Positions 7,839-17,452 are shown, numbered from the stretch's first letter. The stretch is 64,000 bases of DNA from Mycobacterium sp. M26 (GCF_001494595.1 NZ_LN929908.1:806001-870000), one strand, 5' to 3'. The notes: generated from the sequence alone by a model not told the origin. Translations and numbers: made by a program.

Positions 7839-9248
7839 TCAGGCCACCCGGACGGCGGCCTCCAGGTCCGCCAGGGCCTTCTCGGTCAGCGGGATGAGGT
7901 CGTCGATGTCGGCGACCACGTCGCGATCGGCCACGTAGCCGACGCCGATGCGGTCGGCGTACGAGCACACCGTGACATTGAGCGCCATGCCGTCGTAGAC
8001 CACCGAGACGGGGTAGATCTCGTCGACGTGGGCGCCGTTGAAGTACCGCTGTTCCTGCGGGCCGGGCACGTTGGAGATCGGCAGGTTGTAGCTCGGCCGC
8101 ACCCAGGACGTGAACGGCAGCTGGGGGAGTAGCACCGTCGGCCCGATCGCGGGCATCAGCACCAGCAGCATTGCCCCCGGTCCCTGCGCGGCCACCTGAT
8201 GTTTGACGTTGCCCATGGCGTAGTGCACCAGCGTCAACCGCTGACCGGCGTCGTCGATATTGGTGCCCAGCGGGCACAGGCCGAGCCCGAACATGTTGCC
8301 GTGCTCGTCATCGGGGGTGGCCGCCGGGTCGCGCACCGTCACCGGGCAGATCGCCACCAGCGACTGGTGCGGCAGCTCGTCCTGTTCGGCCAGCCAGTCC
8401 CGCACCACACCGGAGACCACGGCGGTGACGACGTCGTTGCCGGTCACCCCGGCCACCTGCTGGATAGCCCGAATTCGGTTGCGGTCCAAGCTGGTTGCGG
8501 CCACCGCGCGCTGGCTGCCCAGCTTGGTGTTGAACCGGGTGTGCGGGGCGCCGAACGGCGGTGTCACCGCGGGGGTGGCGATGCTGCCCAGGATGTTGGC
8601 CAACTCGCCGGCCACCACATGGCGGGTCAGGTTCACCCCGGAGGCGGCCACCCCGGCCGCAGCCTTCACCGCCGACAGCGGGTTCGGTAGCCGCCGACCC
8701 GTCGGCTGTGGCCGTGGTTCGGGGACCTCGGCGCACGCGTAGAACGGCGGCATGTCGCGCTGATCGGGATCGGTGCTCAACGAGTCACCGATCATCTTCA
8801 GCCCCGCCACCCCGTCGACCACGATGTGGTGAACCTTGATGTAGAACGCGAACCGCCCGTCGGGCAGGCCGTCGATCAGGTAGGCCATCCACATCGGCGC
8901 GGTGCGGTCCAGCGGCAGCGCATGCAATCCGGACACCAAGTCCCACAACGCCTCTGGGCCGCTGTCTGCCGGCAGTGTGCGGCGCTGCATGTGGTGGCGC
9001 AGGTCGAGATCGTCGGCCTCACGCCACACCCACAGCCCGGCGGTGTCGATACCGCGGTAGGGCCGCCGGCGTAACCGGGGGTCGATCGGCACATCCGCGG
9101 TGAGGCTGTCGGAGTAGAGCTGCTCGACATAGCGATGGGTGTCGACACCTTCCGGTGGGGACAGGATCATCACCACGGCCACGTGCATCGGGCTCGACAA
9201 CAGCTCGCCCGTGAGCATCAGGGCGTCAATCGGGTCGAGCGTCTCCAT
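7839..9248 (-). CDS. Wax ester synthase/diacylglycerol acyltransferase (WS/DGAT)
   Basis: This 469-residue enzyme belongs to the mycobacterial Tgs-type acyltransferases that esterify diacylglycerol or fatty alcohols with acyl-CoA to make storage lipid at the membrane. The catalytic motif HHxxxDG is present as HHIVVDG near residue 141. The conserved C-terminal segment NLPISNVPGPQE (about 395-405) is the family's PLISNVPGP-like motif. It begins METLDPIDALMLTGE, a normal family start, and has full length. It is not part of the conserved M. tuberculosis order here, so it is a lineage-specific insertion between the Rv1156-like and Rv1157c-like genes. One of usually many paralogues; which substrate it prefers cannot be told. 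Confidence 0.93.
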   Translation of the reverse strand: METLDPIDALMLTGELLSSPMHVAVVMILSPPEGVDTHRYVEQLYSDSLTADVPIDPRLRRRPYRGIDTAGLWVWREADDLDLRHHMQRRTLPADSGPEALWDLVSGLHALPLDRTAPMWMAYLIDGLPDGRFAFYIKVHHIVVDGVAGLKMIGDSLSTDPDQRDMPPFYACAEVPEPRPQPTGRRLPNPLSAVKAAAGVAASGVNLTRHVVAGELANILGSIATPAVTPPFGAPHTRFNTKLGSQRAVAATSLDRNRIRAIQQVAGVTGNDVVTAVVSGVVRDWLAEQDELPHQSLVAICPVTVRDPAATPDDEHGNMFGLGLCPLGTNIDDAGQRLTLVHYAMGNVKHQVAAQGPGAMLLVLMPAIGPTVLLPQLPFTSWVRPSYNLPISNVPGPQEQRYFNGAHVDEIYPVSVVYDGMALNVTVCSYADRIGVGYVADRDVVADIDDLIPLTEKALADLEAAVRVA

Positions 9249-9255
9249 CTCCCAA

Positions 9256-9960
9256 TCAGGGTACGACGGTGGAGCCGATCGTCGGCATGAAAGTGCACTG
9301 CTTGTCCACAGTGGTCACCTGGCCGAAGATCGTCGACATGATGCTGCCCGAGCCGGTATCGACGACGGCGGTCAGCGTGGTCGGGCCCTGCGGGTTGATG
9401 TCCGGGTTCGGCTTGAGCGTGGCGCTACCCGACTTACCGGTGGTCAGGTTGACCCAGGTGACGTTGAGCGGCAGCTTCTGCTCGGCCGCCGGGGCGGGCG
9501 TGCCGACCGCGGTGAACACATAGGCCGTCTGGCCGGGGCCGGGGCCGGGGGTGGGGATCTTGGCCGGGCCGGCGACCGACCCGTGGGCGACGCCGGTCAG
9601 TGCCGTCGCGGCCGGGGGTGCCGCGGCGGGCAAGGCGGTCATCGGGCCCGCGGCCCCACCCTCCTGCACGAATTTGGTGACCTGCTGAGCCAGGGCTGCC
9701 GACCCAGCCGGCGTGGCGGCATTGCCCGCCAGCTGGGAAGCGGCGGCCAGCAGCAACTGCTGCGCCGATGAGGGATTCCCCGCGGCCTGCTGGATCACCG
9801 GGCTCAGGTTCTGCACGGCGTCCAGGCCGGGCAGCTGGCCGGGGTCCAGCGGGATGGTCGGGTCGGCGGTCGCGACCGGAGCCAGACTCAGGGCCGCGAC
9901 GAGCGCGGCGGTGGTCAGGCCGGCGGACAGCTTGGCGATCTGCACGGTGTGCTCCCTCAT
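9256..9960 (-). CDS. Exported Ala/Pro-rich protein (Rv1157c-like)
   Basis: A 234-residue protein with an N-terminal signal peptide (basic n-region ending AKLSAG, hydrophobic core, cleavage after VATA-D near residue 33). The middle is rich in Ala, Gly and Pro, including a GPGPGQTAYVFTAVG stretch, and the C-terminal 70 residues look folded and Thr/Val-rich with one Cys (KQCTF). By position next to the HhH gene and pimE, and by composition, it corresponds to the Rv1157c/Rv1158c pair of M. tuberculosis. It shares the motif order of the adjacent 9975-10535 protein (signal peptide, DP-IP-P repeat, ALTG segment), so the two are probably old duplicates. Function unknown. Confidence 0.82.
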   Translation of the reverse strand: MREHTVQIAKLSAGLTTAALVAALSLAPVATADPTIPLDPGQLPGLDAVQNLSPVIQQAAGNPSSAQQLLLAAASQLAGNAATPAGSAALAQQVTKFVQEGGAAGPMTALPAAAPPAATALTGVAHGSVAGPAKIPTPGPGPGQTAYVFTAVGTPAPAAEQKLPLNVTWVNLTTGKSGSATLKPNPDINPQGPTTLTAVVDTGSGSIMSTIFGQVTTVDKQCTFMPTIGSTVVP

Positions 9961-9974
9961 CGGGTTGTTGGCGG

Positions 9975-10535
9975 TCAGGGCAGAGCGGACAGCGGCAGCA
10001 ACTGGCCGAGGCCGGCACCGCCCGGGGTGACCGGCGCGATCGGCGGGTTGCTGGCCGGCGGCACCGCAGCGGGCGCGCCCACCGGCGGGTTGGAGATGCC
10101 GGGGGTGTTACCGATGGCCACCGGGAACGGCATGGACTCCGGGGTCAGGTTGGCCAGGTTGCCGGGCACCCCGAGCTGGTTGAGCAGCGGGATGATCGGT
10201 CCGGCCAGGCCGCCGGAGGTCGGGGCCGGAGCCGGCGTTGCGGGCAGCGGCGCGGTGCCCGGAGCGCCGACGATCGGCGAGACGGGCATCGTCTGCGCCG
10301 GGGCGCCGGTGATGGCCGACGCGCCGGTCAGTGCGGTCGCGGCGGTCTGCATCAGCGCCGCGGCGCTGGCCGGGTTGGTCGCGATCTGCTGGAGCATGTT
10401 GAGCGCCGGCACGCCGGGGACGGCGGGCGGTATGGCCGGGTCGGCGGCCGCGGTGGGGCTCAGCGCCAGCGCCGCCGAGCACAGTCCGGCGGCTGCAATC
10501 GCGTTGGCGGCGAACAGCTTTGTGAAACGTGACAT
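9975..10535 (-). CDS. Exported Ala/Pro-rich protein (Rv1158c-like)
   Basis: A 186-residue exported protein: signal peptide MSRFTKLFAANAIAAAGLCS with cleavage around PTAAA-D (residue 32), then a segment DPAIPPAVPGVPALNMLQQIATNPASAAALM closely resembling the start of the downstream neighbour (DPTIPLDPGQLPGLDAVQNL). The rest is Pro/Ala/Gly-rich without recognisable domains and lacks the folded C-terminal part seen in the 9256-9960 protein. It is 14 bases upstream of that gene and probably cotranscribed with it. Likely cell-envelope or secreted; no activity can be assigned. Confidence 0.8.
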   Translation of the reverse strand: MSRFTKLFAANAIAAAGLCSAALALSPTAAADPAIPPAVPGVPALNMLQQIATNPASAAALMQTAATALTGASAITGAPAQTMPVSPIVGAPGTAPLPATPAPAPTSGGLAGPIIPLLNQLGVPGNLANLTPESMPFPVAIGNTPGISNPPVGAPAAVPPASNPPIAPVTPGGAGLGQLLPLSALP

Positions 10536-10763
10536 GGTGATCCCAATCCCTCGATGGCAGGTCTGAACCCGAAGGTAGTCCGTTACTAGAGTTACTCAAG
10601 TGACACGTGTGGCGGTTATTCAACCGTTACGGCAGTGATGGCCGATGGTGATCCGCCGCGCCGCGTCCGGCTCCGCATCGATCCTGCGCACAGGGCGGCG
10701 ACACGCCGACGGCGCACGCCCTCACCGCAGACTCGATGACGTCGGCGACCACCCGAAACTGGC

Positions 10764-10769
10764 TACAGT
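10764..10769 (+). promoter_or_regulatory. -10 element, leaderless promoter of pimE
   Basis: TACAGT matches TANNNT and ends six bases before the GTG at 10776. This supports that GTG as the start and a leaderless transcript. Confidence 0.5.
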
Positions 10770-10775
10770 CTTGGG

Positions 10776-11954
10776 GTGAACACGACGGCCCGGGTGGCCC
10801 GGCTCGCCCCGGTGGCGCTCGTCGTGTCCATCGCGGCCCGGCTGGCGTGGACCTATCTGGTGCCCAACGGCGCGAACTTCGTCGACCTTCACGTCTACAT
10901 CGGCGGCGCGGCGGCCCTCGATCAGCCCGGCACGCTGTACTCCTACGTCTACGCCGACCAGACGCCGGACTTCCCGCTGCCGTTCACCTATCCGCCGTTC
11001 GCCGCCTTGCTGTTCTACCCGCTGCACCTGCTGCCGTTCGGTCTCGTGGCGTTCTGCTGGCAGATCGGCATCATCGCCGCGCTCTACGGCGTGGTGCGGG
11101 TCAGCCAGCGACTGCTCGGCATCGCCGATGGTCAGCCCGCCGCGATGCTGTGGACCGCGGTGGCGATCTGGATCGAACCGCTGCGCAGCACCTTCGACTA
11201 CGGCCAGGTCAACGTCATCCTGGTGCTGGCCGTGCTGTGCGCGGCCTACACCTCACGATGGTGGCTGTCGGGTCTGCTCGTCGGTGTGGCGGCCGGTATC
11301 AAGCTCACCCCCGCGGTCACCGGGCTGTACTTCCTGGGCATGCGGCGCTGGGGCGCGGCGATCTTCTCGGCCGTGGTCTTCTTCGCCACCGTCGGGCTCT
11401 CCATCGCGGTGATCGGCCAGCAGGCTCGCTACTACTTCACCGACCTGCTCGGCGATGCCAGCCGGATCGGCCCGATCGGCACCTCGTTCAACCAGTCCTG
11501 GCGCGGCGGCATCTCGCGCATCCTGGGTCACGACGCCGGCTACGGGCCGCTGGTGCTCGCCGCGATCGCGGTGACGGCGGTGCTGGCAGTGCTGGCCTGG
11601 CGGGCGCTGGGTACCGACGGGGATCGCGACCGGCTGGGCTCACTGCTGGTGGTGCAGTTGTTCGGGCTGCTGATCTCGCCGATCTCGTGGACCCATCACT
11701 GGGTGTGGTTGGTGCCCTTGATGATCTGGCTGCTGCACGGGCCGTGGCGGATGCGCGCGGGCGCGCGGGTGCTGGGCTGGGGGTGGCTGACGCTGACGCT
11801 GATCGGGGTGCCCTGGCTGCTGAGCTTCGCCCAGCCGACGATCTGGCAGATCAGCCGCCCCTGGTATCTGGCCTGGGCCGGGCTGATCTACATCGTCGCG
11901 ACGGTGATCACCCTGGGCTGGATCGCGGTCAGCGGTCGCCGAGAAGCCCGTTGA
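10776..11954 (+). CDS. pimE: Polyprenol-phosphate mannose-dependent alpha-(1,2)-PIM mannosyltransferase
   Basis: PimE adds the fifth mannose to Ac1PIM4 in the biosynthesis of polar phosphatidylinositol mannosides, using polyprenyl-phosphomannose on the outer face of the plasma membrane (GT87 family). The 392-residue sequence has about 9-10 membrane helices; the first large loop contains [12 protein letters not shown], whose Asp (residue 37 from this start) corresponds to the Asp shown to be essential in the M. smegmatis enzyme. [15 protein letters not shown] and [18 protein letters not shown] segments are also family features. It lies between Rv1158c-like and phhB genes, as in M. tuberculosis. 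Its 3' end overlaps convergent phhB by 26 bases. Confidence 0.93.
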   Translation: MNTTARVARLAPVALVVSIAARLAWTYLVPNGANFVDLHVYIGGAAALDQPGTLYSYVYADQTPDFPLPFTYPPFAALLFYPLHLLPFGLVAFCWQIGIIAALYGVVRVSQRLLGIADGQPAAMLWTAVAIWIEPLRSTFDYGQVNVILVLAVLCAAYTSRWWLSGLLVGVAAGIKLTPAVTGLYFLGMRRWGAAIFSAVVFFATVGLSIAVIGQQARYYFTDLLGDASRIGPIGTSFNQSWRGGISRILGHDAGYGPLVLAAIAVTAVLAVLAWRALGTDGDRDRLGSLLVVQLFGLLISPISWTHHWVWLVPLMIWLLHGPWRMRAGARVLGWGWLTLTLIGVPWLLSFAQPTIWQISRPWYLAWAGLIYIVATVITLGWIAVSGRREAR

Positions 11955-12216
11955 TCTCCCGCGCCAGCTCGACGTCCTTATCGGTGATCCCGCCCTCGGA
12001 ATGCGTGACGAGCGCGAAAGTCACAGTGCGCCAGCGGATATCGATATCGGGATGATGGTCACGGCGCTCGGCCAGATCAGCCACCCGGCGCACCCCCTCG
12101 ATCCCGTCGAGGAAGCTGCCGAACGTCACCGAGCGGCGCAGTGCACCATCTTTGCGTTCCCAGCCGTCGAGCTCCGCGGCGGCGGCGTCCACTTGTTCAT
12201 CGGTCAACACGGCCAT
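11929..12216 (-). CDS. phhB: Pterin-4-alpha-carbinolamine dehydratase
   Basis: A 95-residue PCD/DCoH-fold enzyme that dehydrates 4a-hydroxytetrahydropterins and recycles pterin cofactor. The signature [29 protein letters not shown] (about 48-76) contains the family HHP motif followed by W and the T-H-x-x-GG-T end. Length is normal. The ATG at 12216 is paired head-to-head with mutT2 across 26 bases, in the same order as Rv1159A and Rv1160. A ribosome binding site is poor, consistent with a leaderless message from the palindromic promoter described at 12221-12236. Confidence 0.93.
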   Translation of the reverse strand: MAVLTDEQVDAAAAELDGWERKDGALRRSVTFGSFLDGIEGVRRVADLAERRDHHPDIDIRWRTVTFALVTHSEGGITDKDVELAREINGLLGDR

Positions 12217-12220
12217 CCTT

Positions 12221-12236
12221 CGACGGTATACCGTCG
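12221..12236. promoter_or_regulatory. Perfect 16-bp palindrome, shared phhB/mutT2 promoter
   Basis: CGACGGTATACCGTCG is its own reverse complement and occupies the centre of the 26-base divergent gap. It contains TACCGT (TANNNT) on each strand: on the plus strand the hexamer ends eight bases before the mutT2 ATG, on the minus strand six bases before the phhB ATG. It can therefore serve as overlapping -10 elements for two leaderless transcripts. The GGTATACC core also resembles GntR-type operators, so a repressor site is possible. Confidence 0.45.
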
Positions 12237-12242
12237 GACGCC

Positions 12243-12638
12243 ATGGTCACCCAGATCGTTGTCGCCGGTGCGCTGATCGCCGACGGCGCGTTGCTGGTGG
12301 CCCAGCGGCAGCGACCACCGGAGCTGGCCGGTCTGTGGGAACTGCCCGGCGGCAAGGTGGCGGCGGGGGAGACCGAAGCCGAGGCGCTGGTTCGGGAATT
12401 GCGTGAGGAACTCGGGGCCGACGTGACCGTCGGGGCGCGGCTGGGCGACGACGTTGTCATCGGGGAGACGCTGATCCTGCGGGCCTACCTCGTCACCCAC
12501 ACCGGCGGCACCCTGCATCCGCACGATCACCGCGCGCTGCGCTGGGTCACCGCGGCCGACGTCGAGGATCTGCCGTGGGTGCCCGCCGATCGCGGCTGGC
12601 TACCGGAGCTCGCGAAACTCCTCGGGTGTCAGGCCTGA
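12243..12638 (+). CDS. mutT2: Nudix (deoxy)nucleoside triphosphate diphosphatase MutT2
   Basis: A 131-residue Nudix hydrolase of the MutT group, which removes oxidised or modified dNTPs (M. tuberculosis MutT2 acts on dCTP derivatives). The Nudix box is complete: [24 protein letters not shown] (about 37-60), matching GX5EX7REUXEEXGU. The preceding GLWELPGG is also typical. The start chosen is the ATG at 12243 ([12 protein letters not shown]); a longer in-frame extension exists but crosses the phhB promoter region. Order phhB-mutT2 matches M. tuberculosis. Confidence 0.93.
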   Translation: MVTQIVVAGALIADGALLVAQRQRPPELAGLWELPGGKVAAGETEAEALVRELREELGADVTVGARLGDDVVIGETLILRAYLVTHTGGTLHPHDHRALRWVTAADVEDLPWVPADRGWLPELAKLLGCQA

Positions 12639-12644
12639 TCACCC

Positions 12645-12650
12645 TATGAT
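12645..12650 (+). promoter_or_regulatory. -10 element, leaderless promoter of CYP142-like gene
   Basis: TATGAT ends six bases before the GTG at 12657, inside the 18-base gap after mutT2. It indicates independent leaderless transcription of the P450 gene. Confidence 0.5.
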
Positions 12651-12656
12651 CTGGGC

Positions 12657-13859
12657 GTGCCCACCGACGTGAAGCCGGACATCGATCTGACCGACGGGCG
12701 GTTCTACGCCGGCGGTACCGCGCGCGAGGCCTACCGCTGGATGCGGGCCCACCAGCCGGTGTTCCGCGACCGCAATGGCCTGGCCGCGGCCGCCACCTAC
12801 CGTGCCGTCATCGATGCCGAACGCAATCCCGAACTGTTCTCCAATGCCGGTGGCATCCGGCCGTCCACCCCGGCGCTGCCGCACATGATCGACATGGACG
12901 ACCCCGCGCACCTGTTGCGGCGCAAGCTCGTCAATGCCGGCTTCACCCGCAAGCAGGTGAAGGACAAGACGAAATCGATTGAGGCGCTGTGTGACACGCT
13001 GATCGACGCGGTATGCGAGCGCGGCGAGTGCGACTTCGTCCGCGACCTGGCCGCGCCGCTGCCGATGGCCGTCATCGGCGACATGCTGGGGGTGGCCCCC
13101 GAAGACCGGGCGACGCTGCTGGCCTGGTCCGACGACCTCGTGGTCGCCCTCAGTTCGACGGCGTCGGAGGAGATTCTGGAAGCCTCGGTCAACGCGCTGC
13201 TGGCCTACAACGAGTTCATGGCCGCCACCATCGAGAAGCGCCGCCGACAGCCCACCGACGACCTCGTCAGCGTGCTCATCGGCGCCGAGGTGGACGGCGA
13301 GAAGCTGACCGACGAGCAGATCATCTCCGAAACCCTGCTGATCCTGATCGGCGGCGACGAGACCACCCGGCACACCCTGTCCGGCGGCACCGCCGAACTG
13401 TCCCGCCACCGGCACCAGTGGGAGGCGGTGCGCGCCGACGGTGCACTACTGCCCGGTGCCGTCGAGGAGATGCTGCGCTGGACCTCACCGATCAAGAACA
13501 TGTGCCGAATCCTGACCGCGGACACCGAGTTTCACGGCACCGAGCTGCATGCCGGCGAGAAGATCATGCTGCTGTTCGAGTCGGCCAACTTCGACGACAC
13601 CGTGTTCGACGATCCCGATGTGTTCCGCATCGACCGCAACCCGAACAACCACGTCACCTTCGGGTTCGGCACGCACTTCTGCCTCGGTAACCAGCTGGCC
13701 CGCCTCGAGCTGACCGCGATGACGCAGCGCGTGCTGCACCGGCTGCCCGACCTGCGCCTGGCCGACGGTGCGGACCTGCCGCTACGACCGGCCAACTTCG
13801 TCAGCGGGCTGGAGGCCATGCCGGTGGTGTTCACCCCCACCGCACCCGTCCACCACTGA
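12657..13859 (+). CDS. cyp142: Cytochrome P450, CYP142 family (steroid C26/27 monooxygenase)
   Basis: A 400-residue P450 with the heme-ligand loop FGFGTHFCLGNQLA, the I-helix GGDETTRH and the ExxR in EEMLRW. Its sequence is strikingly close to CYP142 as remembered (for example MIDMDDPAHLLRRKLVNAGF and DLAAPLPMAVIGDMLGV). CYP142 enzymes oxidise the terminal methyl of the cholesterol/cholestenone side chain, a first step in its degradation. In M. tuberculosis and M. smegmatis this gene sits in the KstR cholesterol regulon; here it lies behind mutT2, away from other sterol genes. Start is GTG 12657, supported by the leaderless -10 element. It may be a second copy or a relocated gene. Confidence 0.85.
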   Translation: MPTDVKPDIDLTDGRFYAGGTAREAYRWMRAHQPVFRDRNGLAAAATYRAVIDAERNPELFSNAGGIRPSTPALPHMIDMDDPAHLLRRKLVNAGFTRKQVKDKTKSIEALCDTLIDAVCERGECDFVRDLAAPLPMAVIGDMLGVAPEDRATLLAWSDDLVVALSSTASEEILEASVNALLAYNEFMAATIEKRRRQPTDDLVSVLIGAEVDGEKLTDEQIISETLLILIGGDETTRHTLSGGTAELSRHRHQWEAVRADGALLPGAVEEMLRWTSPIKNMCRILTADTEFHGTELHAGEKIMLLFESANFDDTVFDDPDVFRIDRNPNNHVTFGFGTHFCLGNQLARLELTAMTQRVLHRLPDLRLADGADLPLRPANFVSGLEAMPVVFTPTAPVHH

Positions 13860-13863
13860 GGCC

Positions 13864-14940
13864 ATGGCCGTTCTGCGGTTCATCTGGCAACGCATCCTGG
13901 CGTTCGACCGGATCGGATCGCGTATCCCGCAGCTGATCCAAATCTGGCTGCTGGAGTTCTTTTTCGTGATGCCGCTGGCCTTCTTCATCGGCAAGCTCAT
14001 CGACATCCGCGGCGGCTTCGGCGTCCCCGGCACCGGCGAGAAGCTGGGTGGCACCTTCTGGGCGGCACTCGTCATCGCCATCGTCGCCGGGTTCTTCTTC
14101 GTGCGCTCGCTGGTGCGTCCGCGGATCGTCTCGGGTTCGTGGGCCCCGGTGGTGAAGGCCGACGTCGGGGACTTCACCGTGTTCGCGGCCAACAACCGGG
14201 CCCGCGTCGACTACGTCTACCTCACCAGCCACCCGTCCTACGCGCTGCTGCTGCTGATCACCGCGCCCATCCCGGCGGTGATGGCGCTGGCCACCATCAA
14301 TCAGGGCGACAGCACCTTCTATTGGCGCGTCACCGGCATCGTCGGCCTGATCATCCTGGCCGGTATGGCACTGGCGCGTGTATTGGCTTGGTACGTCTTC
14401 AGATTCGGCCGCCGACAGCTTGATGACCAGCTGGCCGACGCGCCTGTCTCGCCGCGCCGGCTGGGGTGGGAGATCGCCTGGAAGCCGGTGCTGATGCTGG
14501 TGGTGCTGATGTACGCCATCGTCTGCATCCCGCTGGGCTGGATGTGGCTGGCCGAGAAGCGCACCATCGCGCACCTGCCACAGGTGACGGTCGCCGACAC
14601 CGTCCACCCGGGGGACTACCGCCGCATCGAGGGCGCCGTCGTGGGTGCGCCGGTGTACTGGGCGCCCAACGGCACCGGCCGCGGCGGCAACAACTACGCC
14701 GGGGCCGGGGTGCTCGTCGACCTCGACAGCGGCGGGCAGGCGCTGCTGCTGGCCGAGTCGCTGTCGGTACCGGATTTCCGCGGCGTGCTCAAGCACGTCG
14801 AGAACGGCCGACTGAGGGCCACCGGCAAGATCGTCGACGAGATCACTGATGTCCAACGCAAGTACTACGGATTCGACGTTGACGCATTCGGCCCACCCCC
14901 GGCCGACGGGAGGGTGATGATGCTGTTGTCCTACCCATAG
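13864..14940 (+). CDS. Membrane protein with five helices and C-terminal soluble domain, unknown
   Basis: The 358-residue product begins MAVLRFIWQRILAFDR from an ATG four bases after the P450 stop. It has five hydrophobic helices (about 20-42, 58-78, 115-135, 147-172, 200-220) with a conserved-looking loop containing NNRARVDYVYLTSHPS between the second and third. The final 130 residues are soluble and probably extracytoplasmic, with Gly/Asn-rich GRGGNNYAGAGVLVDL. No known family is recognised. Tight linkage suggests cotranscription with the P450, but no functional link is evident. Confidence 0.75.
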   Translation: MAVLRFIWQRILAFDRIGSRIPQLIQIWLLEFFFVMPLAFFIGKLIDIRGGFGVPGTGEKLGGTFWAALVIAIVAGFFFVRSLVRPRIVSGSWAPVVKADVGDFTVFAANNRARVDYVYLTSHPSYALLLLITAPIPAVMALATINQGDSTFYWRVTGIVGLIILAGMALARVLAWYVFRFGRRQLDDQLADAPVSPRRLGWEIAWKPVLMLVVLMYAIVCIPLGWMWLAEKRTIAHLPQVTVADTVHPGDYRRIEGAVVGAPVYWAPNGTGRGGNNYAGAGVLVDLDSGGQALLLAESLSVPDFRGVLKHVENGRLRATGKIVDEITDVQRKYYGFDVDAFGPPPADGRVMMLLSYP

Positions 14941-14950
14941 GAGGCGCATC

Positions 14951-15415
14951 ATGACGGCATTGCGCGCCGCCGCGCTCGCACTGACACTGGCCACCTGCTG
15001 GGCACCGATCGCCGGAGCCGAGCCCTATCCGGTGGCCGAGGGCAACTACACCAGCGCCGACGACCCGGGCTGGGTGTTCTTTCTCAGCCCACCGGGCTAC
15101 GGAGACTTCGGCTGCGGGATCGGCCCCGACGGCACCGTCGGCTGTGACGTGGTGCCGCACCCGGTGCCGATCTCCGACGAACCACCCACCGACGTCCCGC
15201 CGGATGCCAACCAGACCGTCGCCACCCCGGACCAGCCGGGCTACTACCGCCACGCCGATGCGCTGACCTTCACCCGTGTGGTCGACGTCCTGCCCGAGGG
15301 CCACCAACTGGTCAACGGCGACGCGTCCTGCCTCGTGGGCTTCCAGGGCTCGGTCAGTTGCACCACCGGTGAGCACGGCTTCACCCACTACGCCGTGTTC
15401 GGCTACACACACTGA
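14951..15415 (+). CDS. Exported protein of unknown function
   Basis: A 154-residue secreted protein with a signal peptide (MTALRAAALALTLATCWAP, cleavage after IAGA-E near residue 24). The mature part is acidic and Pro-rich, has four Cys (FGCGIG, VGCDVV, ASCLVG, VSCTTG) that could form two disulfides, and contains LTFTRVVDVLPEGHQL. Similar exported proteins with a C-x-I-G/GxVxC pattern are common in mycobacteria without assigned roles. An ATG at 14951 with GGAGGCGC upstream supports the start; it follows the membrane protein by 10 bases and may be in the same operon. Confidence 0.75.
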   Translation: MTALRAAALALTLATCWAPIAGAEPYPVAEGNYTSADDPGWVFFLSPPGYGDFGCGIGPDGTVGCDVVPHPVPISDEPPTDVPPDANQTVATPDQPGYYRHADALTFTRVVDVLPEGHQLVNGDASCLVGFQGSVSCTTGEHGFTHYAVFGYTH

Positions 15416-15553
15416 TACCCGCCCGGCCGCAGTCGGCGTCGGCGGCAAAAGAGATCCTGCCCACACTGCTGAGCCGGATTCCCCCAGCCTGACGGCCCCC
15501 GGCGGGCCTGCTCGTTTTCGCGATCGGGGCTCCGCACTGCGACAATCACCGGC

Positions 15554-17452
15554 GTGAATACGCAGGACTTCCGCAATGTCGCCATCGTCGCGCACGTCGA
15601 CCATGGCAAGACCACCCTCGTGGATGCCATGTTGCGGCAGTCCGGTGCCCTGACCCACCGTGGCGACGACGCCGTCGAGCGCCTGATGGACTCCGGTGAC
15701 CTGGAGAAGGAAAAGGGCATCACCATCCTGGCGAAGAACACCGCGGTGCACCGGCATCACCCGGACGGCTCGATGACCGTCATCAACGTCATCGACACCC
15801 CGGGCCACGCCGACTTCGGCGGTGAGGTGGAACGCGGCCTGTCGATGGTGGACGGAGTGCTGCTGCTGGTCGACGCCTCGGAGGGCCCGCTGCCGCAGAC
15901 CCGCTTCGTGCTGCGCAAGGCGCTCTCGGCGCACCTGCCGGTGATCCTGGTGGTCAACAAGACCGACCGCCCCGACGCCCGCATCGCCGAGGTGGTCTCC
16001 GAAAGCCACGACCTGCTGCTCGACGTCGCCTCCGACCTCGACGACGAGGCGCAGAAGGCCGCCGAGGACGCCCTGGGCCTGCCGGTCCTGTTCGCCTCGG
16101 GCCGCGCCGGGATCGCCAGCACCACCCAGCCGGCCAACGGCGAAAACCCCGACGGGGAGAACCTCGACCCGCTCTTCGACGTGCTGCTCGAGCACATCCC
16201 GCCGCCGCAGGGCGACCCGGAGGCACCGCTGCAGGCGCTGGTCACCAACCTCGACGCCTCGGCCTTCCTGGGCCGGCTGGCGCTGATCCGCATCTACAAG
16301 GGCCGGCTGCGCAAGGGCCAGCAGGTGGCGTGGATGCGCGAGGTCGACGGCCACCCCGTCATCACCAACGCCAAGATCACCGAGCTGCTGGTCACCGAGG
16401 GTGTCGAGCGCTCGGCCACCGACGAGGCCATCGCCGGTGACATCGTGGCCGTCGCCGGTATCCCCGACATCATGATCGGCGACACGCTGGCCGACCCCGA
16501 CCACGCGCACGCCCTGCCGCGCATCACCGTCGACGAGCCCGCCATCTCGGTGACCATCGGCACCAACACCTCACCGCTGGCCGGCAAGGTCTCCGGACAC
16601 AAGCTGACCGCGCGGATGGTCAAGTCCCGGCTCGACTCCGAACTCGTCGGCAACGTCTCGATCAAGGTCGTCGACATCGGCCGCCCCGACGCCTGGGAGG
16701 TGCAGGGACGTGGCGAACTGGCGCTGGCCGTCCTCGTCGAGCAGATGCGCCGCGAAGGCTTCGAGCTGACCGTGGGCAAGCCGCAGGTGGTCACCCAGAC
16801 CGTCGACGGCAAGATCCACGAGCCGTTCGAGGCGATGACCATCGACTGCCCCGAGGAGTTCGTCGGCGCCGTCACCCAGCTGATGGCCGCCCGCAAGGGC
16901 CGGATGGAAGATATGGCCAACCACGCCGCCGGCTGGGTGCGGATGGACTTCATCGTGCCCAGCCGTGGCCTGATCGGCTTCCGCACCGACTTCCTGACCC
17001 TGACCCGCGGCACCGGCATCGCCAACGCCGTCTTCGACGGCTACCGCCCATGGGCCGGCGAGATCCGGGCCCGGCACACCGGGTCGCTGGTCAGTGACCG
17101 CACCGGCACCGTGACCCCGTTCGCGATGATCCAGCTGGCCGATCGCGGACAGTTCTTCGTCGAGCCCGGCGACGATACCTACGAGGGCCAGGTGGTGGGA
17201 ATCAACCCGCGCGCCGAGGACCTCGACATCAACGTCACCCGCGAGAAGAAGCTGACCAATATGCGGTCCTCGACCGCGGACGTGATGGAGACGCTGGCCC
17301 GGCCGCTGGAACTCGGGCTGGAGCAGGCGATGGAATTCTGCGCCGAGGACGAGTGCGTCGAGGTGACGCCGGAGATCGTCCGGGTGCGCAAGGTGGAGCT
17401 CGACGCCACCCTGCGCGCCAGGGCGCGCTCGCGCGCCAAGGCCCGCGGCTGA
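15554..17452 (+). CDS. typA: Translational GTPase TypA/BipA
   Basis: A 632-residue ribosome-associated GTPase of the EF-G family that acts in ribosome assembly and stress adaptation. G motifs are all visible: G1 [10 protein letters not shown] (residues 11-20), switch I KEKGITI, G3 DTPGHADF, G4 NKTD. Domains II, III, V and the BipA-specific C-terminal domain follow in full length. Start is a GTG at 15554; GACAAT, seven bases upstream, is a plausible leaderless -10. The order typA-lpqW matches Rv1165-Rv1166. Confidence 0.96.
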   Translation: MNTQDFRNVAIVAHVDHGKTTLVDAMLRQSGALTHRGDDAVERLMDSGDLEKEKGITILAKNTAVHRHHPDGSMTVINVIDTPGHADFGGEVERGLSMVDGVLLLVDASEGPLPQTRFVLRKALSAHLPVILVVNKTDRPDARIAEVVSESHDLLLDVASDLDDEAQKAAEDALGLPVLFASGRAGIASTTQPANGENPDGENLDPLFDVLLEHIPPPQGDPEAPLQALVTNLDASAFLGRLALIRIYKGRLRKGQQVAWMREVDGHPVITNAKITELLVTEGVERSATDEAIAGDIVAVAGIPDIMIGDTLADPDHAHALPRITVDEPAISVTIGTNTSPLAGKVSGHKLTARMVKSRLDSELVGNVSIKVVDIGRPDAWEVQGRGELALAVLVEQMRREGFELTVGKPQVVTQTVDGKIHEPFEAMTIDCPEEFVGAVTQLMAARKGRMEDMANHAAGWVRMDFIVPSRGLIGFRTDFLTLTRGTGIANAVFDGYRPWAGEIRARHTGSLVSDRTGTVTPFAMIQLADRGQFFVEPGDDTYEGQVVGINPRAEDLDINVTREKKLTNMRSSTADVMETLARPLELGLEQAMEFCAEDECVEVTPEIVRVRKVELDATLRARARSRAKARG

